This document shows positions 60,980 through 64,000 of a stretch of DNA of 64,000 nt, one piece after another. The position numbers and the translations under genes were made by a program. Location of the stretch: contig NZ_CP075566.1 of NCBI RefSeq assembly GCF_018502625.1, positions 3,272,001 through 3,336,000 on the forward strand, in the 5' to 3' direction. The DNA comes from Pseudomonas hormoni. GTDB taxonomy: Bacteria > Pseudomonadota > Gammaproteobacteria > Pseudomonadales > Pseudomonadaceae. The notes beneath the pieces are model-generated. The model had not been told where the DNA came from. It saw only the letters and a program-made list of their open reading frames with translations, and did not search any database. Positions within the stretch are counted from its first letter, which is position 1. Every line of letters starts with the position of its first letter.

Positions 60980-61216
60980 TCAGGGGCCCTGGCAAGGGCC
61001 TTCGAAGCGATGCTCGTATTTACCCCTCGAGCCGTTTCGTGTCTGTACCGCCCACAAGGTGTGTTTGACGAGGTTGCCGACTGGAACGAAGTTGTCCCGA
61101 GGGACGGAAGCGTATTTAGGTAAACCCGGCATCACACTGAAGTTCGTAAAAAGGCCCACGACGCCCGAATGCGCTCGCCAGTTCGCCCTTACCTGCTCAC
61201 TTCCCCTCGAGCCCAT
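60980..61216 (-). CDS. Doubtful small ORF of unknown function
   Basis: A 78-codon frame with ATG at 61216. It reads protein-like in the middle (PKYASVPRDNFVPVGNLV) and has no frame conflict with a known gene. There is no good ribosome site, and codon use is only moderately like the neighbours. It may be a fragment or a repeat-derived frame. Confidence 0.25.
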   Translation of the reverse strand: MGSRGSEQVRANWRAHSGVVGLFTNFSVMPGLPKYASVPRDNFVPVGNLVKHTLWAVQTRNGSRGKYEHRFEGPCQGP

Positions 61217-61337
61217 CGTTCATCCCGTCGCCAATCCCGCCGAATCCGACTTGACCACCTAAGCTTCTGGTCAGCGAGCGCATGAATTTTCCACCGCAGA
61301 ACAACTTTCCGTAAAAGACGCGACGAGGTTTATCTCC

Positions 61338-62663
61338 ATGGCACTGACACGCGAACAGCAAATTGCAGCCCTCGAAAAAGACTGGGCTGAAAACCCACGC
61401 TGGAAAGGCGTGACACGCGCTTACTCCGCTGCTGACGTCGTCCGCCTGCGTGGCTCGGTTCAACCTGAGCACACCTTTGCAAAACTCGGCGCCGAGAAGC
61501 TCTGGAACCTGGTGACCCAGGGTGCCAAGCCGTCCTTCCGTCCTGAGAAAGATTTCGTCAACTGCATGGGCGCCCTGACCGGCGGCCAGGCTGTACAACA
61601 AGTCAAAGCCGGTATCCAGGCGATCTACCTGTCGGGCTGGCAAGTCGCCGCGGACAACAACTCCGCCGAATCGATGTACCCGGACCAGTCGCTGTACCCG
61701 GTGGACTCGGTTCCAACCGTGGTCAAGCGCATCAACAACTCGTTCCGTCGTGCTGACCAGATTCAGTGGAAAGCCGGCAAAGGCCCGGGCGACGAAGGCT
61801 ACATCGACTACTTCGCACCAATCGTGGCTGACGCTGAAGCCGGTTTCGGCGGCGTACTGAACGCTTACGAGCTGATGAAGAGCATGATCGAAGCAGGCGC
61901 CGCCGGCGTTCACTTCGAAGACCAACTGGCTTCCGTGAAAAAATGCGGCCACATGGGCGGCAAGGTACTGGTTCCTACCCAGGAAGCTGTACAGAAGCTG
62001 ACCGCTGCTCGCCTGGCAGCTGACGTGGCCGGTACTCCGACCATCATCCTGGCCCGTACCGACGCCAACGCGGCCGACCTGCTGACGTCCGATTGTGACC
62101 CGTACGACCAGCCGTTCGTGACTGGCGAACGTACTCAGGAAGGCTTCTACAAAGTGCGCGCTGGCCTGGATCAGGCGATCGCTCGTGGCCTGGCTTACGC
62201 GCCGTACGCCGACCTGATCTGGTGCGAAACCGCCAAGCCGGATCTGGACGAGGCTCGTCGCTTCGCTGAAGCGATCAAAAAGGAATACCCGGACCAACTG
62301 CTGTCGTACAACTGCTCGCCTTCCTTCAACTGGAAGAAAAACCTGGACGACGCGACCATCGCCAAGTTCCAGCGCGAACTGTCCGCCATGGGCTACAAGC
62401 ACCAGTTCATCACCCTGGCCGGCATTCACAACATGTGGCACAGCATGTTCAACCTGGCGCACGACTACGCCCGCAACGACATGACTGCCTACGTGAAGCT
62501 GCAGGAGCAGGAATTCGCTGACGCCGCCAAGGGTTACACCTTCGTGGCTCACCAGCAGGAAGTGGGCACCGGCTACTTCGACGACATGACCACCGTGATC
62601 CAGGGCGGCTCGTCTTCGGTCACCGCGCTGACCGGTTCGACTGAAGAAGAGCAGTTCCACTGA
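61338..62663 (+). CDS. aceA: Isocitrate lyase
   Basis: 441 residues, with GAGG upstream of the ATG. The catalytic signature KKCGHM occurs in [11 protein letters not shown] near residue 198, and [16 protein letters not shown] and [10 protein letters not shown] are standard. It splits isocitrate to glyoxylate and succinate for growth on acetate or fatty acids. The gene is monocistronic with a strong terminator; an inverted repeat lies at 61253. Confidence 0.97.
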   Translation: MALTREQQIAALEKDWAENPRWKGVTRAYSAADVVRLRGSVQPEHTFAKLGAEKLWNLVTQGAKPSFRPEKDFVNCMGALTGGQAVQQVKAGIQAIYLSGWQVAADNNSAESMYPDQSLYPVDSVPTVVKRINNSFRRADQIQWKAGKGPGDEGYIDYFAPIVADAEAGFGGVLNAYELMKSMIEAGAAGVHFEDQLASVKKCGHMGGKVLVPTQEAVQKLTAARLAADVAGTPTIILARTDANAADLLTSDCDPYDQPFVTGERTQEGFYKVRAGLDQAIARGLAYAPYADLIWCETAKPDLDEARRFAEAIKKEYPDQLLSYNCSPSFNWKKNLDDATIAKFQRELSAMGYKHQFITLAGIHNMWHSMFNLAHDYARNDMTAYVKLQEQEFADAAKGYTFVAHQQEVGTGYFDDMTTVIQGGSSSVTALTGSTEEEQFH

Positions 62664-62728
62664 TCTGACTCACCGGAACAAACGGCCGTTGCGGACCGAA
62701 TAAAACTAACCGCAACGCCGCACATCTG

Positions 62729-62757
62729 ACGCCCCGACTGGTTCGGGGCGTTTTTTT
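62729..62757 (+). terminator. Rho-independent terminator after aceA
   Basis: The stem ACGCCCCGA/TCGGGGCGT with a 5-base loop is followed by T7. Confidence 0.93.
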
Positions 62758-62778
62758 GCCTGCGATTTAACCTAATCC

Positions 62779-62868
62779 TGTAGGAGCGAGGCTTGCCCGC
62801 GAAGAACGATGACGCGGTAAGTCTGAAGCACCGCGGCGTATTCTTCGCGGGCAAGCCTCGCTCCTACA
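62779..62868. repeat. REP doublet, GTAGGAGCGAGGCTTGCCC class
   Basis: The complementary units TGTAGGAGCGAGGCTTGCCC and GGGCAAGCCTCGCTCCTACA flank about 50 bases. Confidence 0.9.
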
Positions 62869-63016
62869 GGGGCAGATGTGCGGCGAAAAACCTTGATCCA
62901 AAGCAGTTTCAAGATCAGGAAAACAGGGTAAAACGACCCCGCCCGCTACTTGCAGTAACGCGCATATAAGACAACTTCCCAGCCGCCTACCCGTTAAACA
63001 GTTTAAAAACCAAGCC

Positions 63017-63081
63017 AAACAATATTGATTATCATTTAGCGGCAACTATGTTCGTTACAATCCCTACAAAACAATATTGAT
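63017..63081 (+). promoter_or_regulatory. nuo upstream direct repeat, Fur-like sequence
   Basis: AAACAATATTGAT occurs at 63017-63029 and at 63069-63081, 52 bases apart (about five helical turns). The first copy continues into GATTATCATTTA, which resembles part of a Fur box. Confidence 0.4.
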
Positions 63082-63288
63082 GAAAACCCGGCTAATGCCC
63101 GCAATGCATGGGCTGCGTGGGTTTGGAGGCTCGCTATGTCCTTATTCCGCTAAATAATTTCGCTATCTGAATTTTACTTGCACGGTGTTTAGCCATAAAA
63201 TCAGCGGGATTGATTGCTGCGACATATCGTCACTGCTTTGTTTCTTTTCAAGCTCAGAGACCTTTGCTCTCTGTTAAGGATTACCAGC

Positions 63289-63702
63289 ATGCCCGAAGCG
63301 ACAGGACTCATGGCCCACAACTGGGGCTTTGCCATTTTCCTTCTAGGCGTCGTCGGCCTCTGTGCCTTCATGCTGGGTGTTTCCAGCCTCCTTGGGTCAA
63401 AAGCCTGGGGCCGCAGCAAAAACGAACCGTTCGAGTCCGGCATGCTACCTACAGGTGGCGCCCGCTTGCGGCTCTCAGCCAAATTCTATCTGGTCGCGAT
63501 GCTCTTCGTGATCTTCGATATCGAAGCCCTCTTTCTCTTTGCATGGTCTGTGTCCGTCCGCGAAAGCGGCTGGACCGGATTCGTCGAAGCTCTCGTTTTC
63601 ATAGCAATTCTGTTGGCAGGCCTTGTCTACCTATTCCGAGTGGGCGCCCTTGACTGGGCTCCGGAAGCTCGTCGTAAGCGGCAAGCGAAGCTGAAACAAT
63701 GA
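63289..63702 (+). CDS. nuoA: NADH-quinone oxidoreductase subunit A
   Basis: 137 residues from the ATG at 63289, with AAGGA upstream; the frame is open from 63214. Three transmembrane helices are visible. [36 protein letters not shown] is conserved through the TMH1-TMH2 loop; the acidic FDIE motif lies in TMH2. It is the first gene of the complex I operon. Confidence 0.96.
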   Translation: MPEATGLMAHNWGFAIFLLGVVGLCAFMLGVSSLLGSKAWGRSKNEPFESGMLPTGGARLRLSAKFYLVAMLFVIFDIEALFLFAWSVSVRESGWTGFVEALVFIAILLAGLVYLFRVGALDWAPEARRKRQAKLKQ

Positions 63703-63712
63703 GGCTTTGGCA

Positions 63713-64000
63713 ATGCAATACAATCTCACCAGGATCGACCCCGATGCTCCTAACGAGCAGTATCCGATTGGCGAACGGGAAACCGTTTCCGATCCGTTAG
63801 AAGATCAAGTCCACAAAAACATCTTCATGGGCAAGCTCGAAGACGTGCTTAACGGCACGATCAACTGGGGGCGCAAGAACTCCCTGTGGCCGTATAACTT
63901 CGGTCTTTCGTGCTGCTACGTGGAAATGACCACCGCCTTCACGGCGCCCCACGACATCGCGCGCTTTGGCGCCGAGGTTATCCGGGCATCGCCGCGCCAG
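63713..64000 (+). CDS. nuoB: NADH-quinone oxidoreductase subunit B, 3' partial
   Basis: The first 96 codons before the window end. [22 protein letters not shown] holds the first two of the N2 cluster cysteines (the CC pair), and [14 protein letters not shown] follows. Starts 10 bases after nuoA. The gene is complete outside the window. Confidence 0.96.
   Translation, partial: MQYNLTRIDPDAPNEQYPIGERETVSDPLEDQVHKNIFMGKLEDVLNGTINWGRKNSLWPYNFGLSCCYVEMTTAFTAPHDIARFGAEVIRASPRQ

Larger units (their letters stand above)
60862..61337. other. Region between the secretin-like gene and aceA (476 bases)
   Basis: It holds a 10-base perfect inverted repeat at 60902-60927, a 78-codon minus frame at 60980-61216 of unclear status, two copies of CCCCTCGAGCC (about 61023 and 61202), and GACCA-N10-TGGTC at 61253-61272 next to aceA. 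Confidence 0.5.
62664..63288. other. Region between aceA and nuoA (625 bases)
   Basis: It contains the aceA terminator, a REP doublet, then about 400 bases leading to nuoA with a 13-base direct repeat (63017 and 63069). No gene was found. Confidence 0.6.

Overview
The window is chromosomal DNA of a Pseudomonas of the fluorescens group. I infer this from four things: the gene order aat-ate-infA-clpA-clpS-cspD-icd-idh-nudJ-mnmA-hflD-purB-roxA-aceA-nuoA; the presence of both a dimeric and a monomeric isocitrate dehydrogenase; the high GC with strong third-position bias; and at least 13 REP-type palindromic doublets of the classes usual in this group. No phage, plasmid, insertion sequence, CRISPR array, rRNA or tRNA gene was found.

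Layout. Positions 1-5356 hold a catabolic cluster (glutamine-synthetase-like ligase, aldehyde dehydrogenase, iron alcohol dehydrogenase, APC permease) that looks like a gamma-glutamylation route for an amine or amino alcohol. Positions 5600-13100 are accessory: ohr, a lipoprotein, two LysR regulators, a DMT exporter, a sarcosine/N-methyltryptophan oxidase-like flavoenzyme and an amidase. Positions 13160-15800 hold small stress or envelope proteins, including an overlapping three-gene YqjD/YqjE/DUF3618-like operon. Positions 15943-16712 are a long imperfect inverted repeat with a REP doublet in its loop. Then come gntP and an OprD-type porin, msrA, a truncated AraC regulator, NIPSNAP, a VanX/L,D-transpeptidase fusion, a sterol-desaturase operon, an isochorismatase-like hydrolase, ggt, ogt, nudK, hemerythrin and other small genes.

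From about 32.4 kb the window is core genome: tusDCBE-ybiB (tRNA 2-thiouridine sulfur relay), yqjG, cysG-serS-crcB-rarA-lolA-ftsK on the minus strand, then trxB-aat-ate-infA on plus. clpA and clpS follow on minus and cspD on plus, so most of the N-degron pathway (Aat, Ate, ClpA, ClpS) is within 6 kb. icd and idh are divergent across a 494-base gap. nudJ-mnmA-hflD-purB-roxA follow, then aceA (glyoxylate shunt) and the start of the nuo operon, cut in nuoB. icd, idh and aceA together place the isocitrate branch point (TCA cycle versus glyoxylate shunt) in 12 kb, next to respiratory complex I.

The most interesting points are the long inverted repeat, the VanX/L,D-transpeptidase fusion, the apparent deletion scar that truncates the AraC gene, the gamma-glutamylation cluster, and several unexplained regulatory palindromes (yqjG leader, aceA upstream, nuoA upstream). 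I found no convincing wholly new defence or mobile system. Protein names rest on remembered family motifs; no database search was run.
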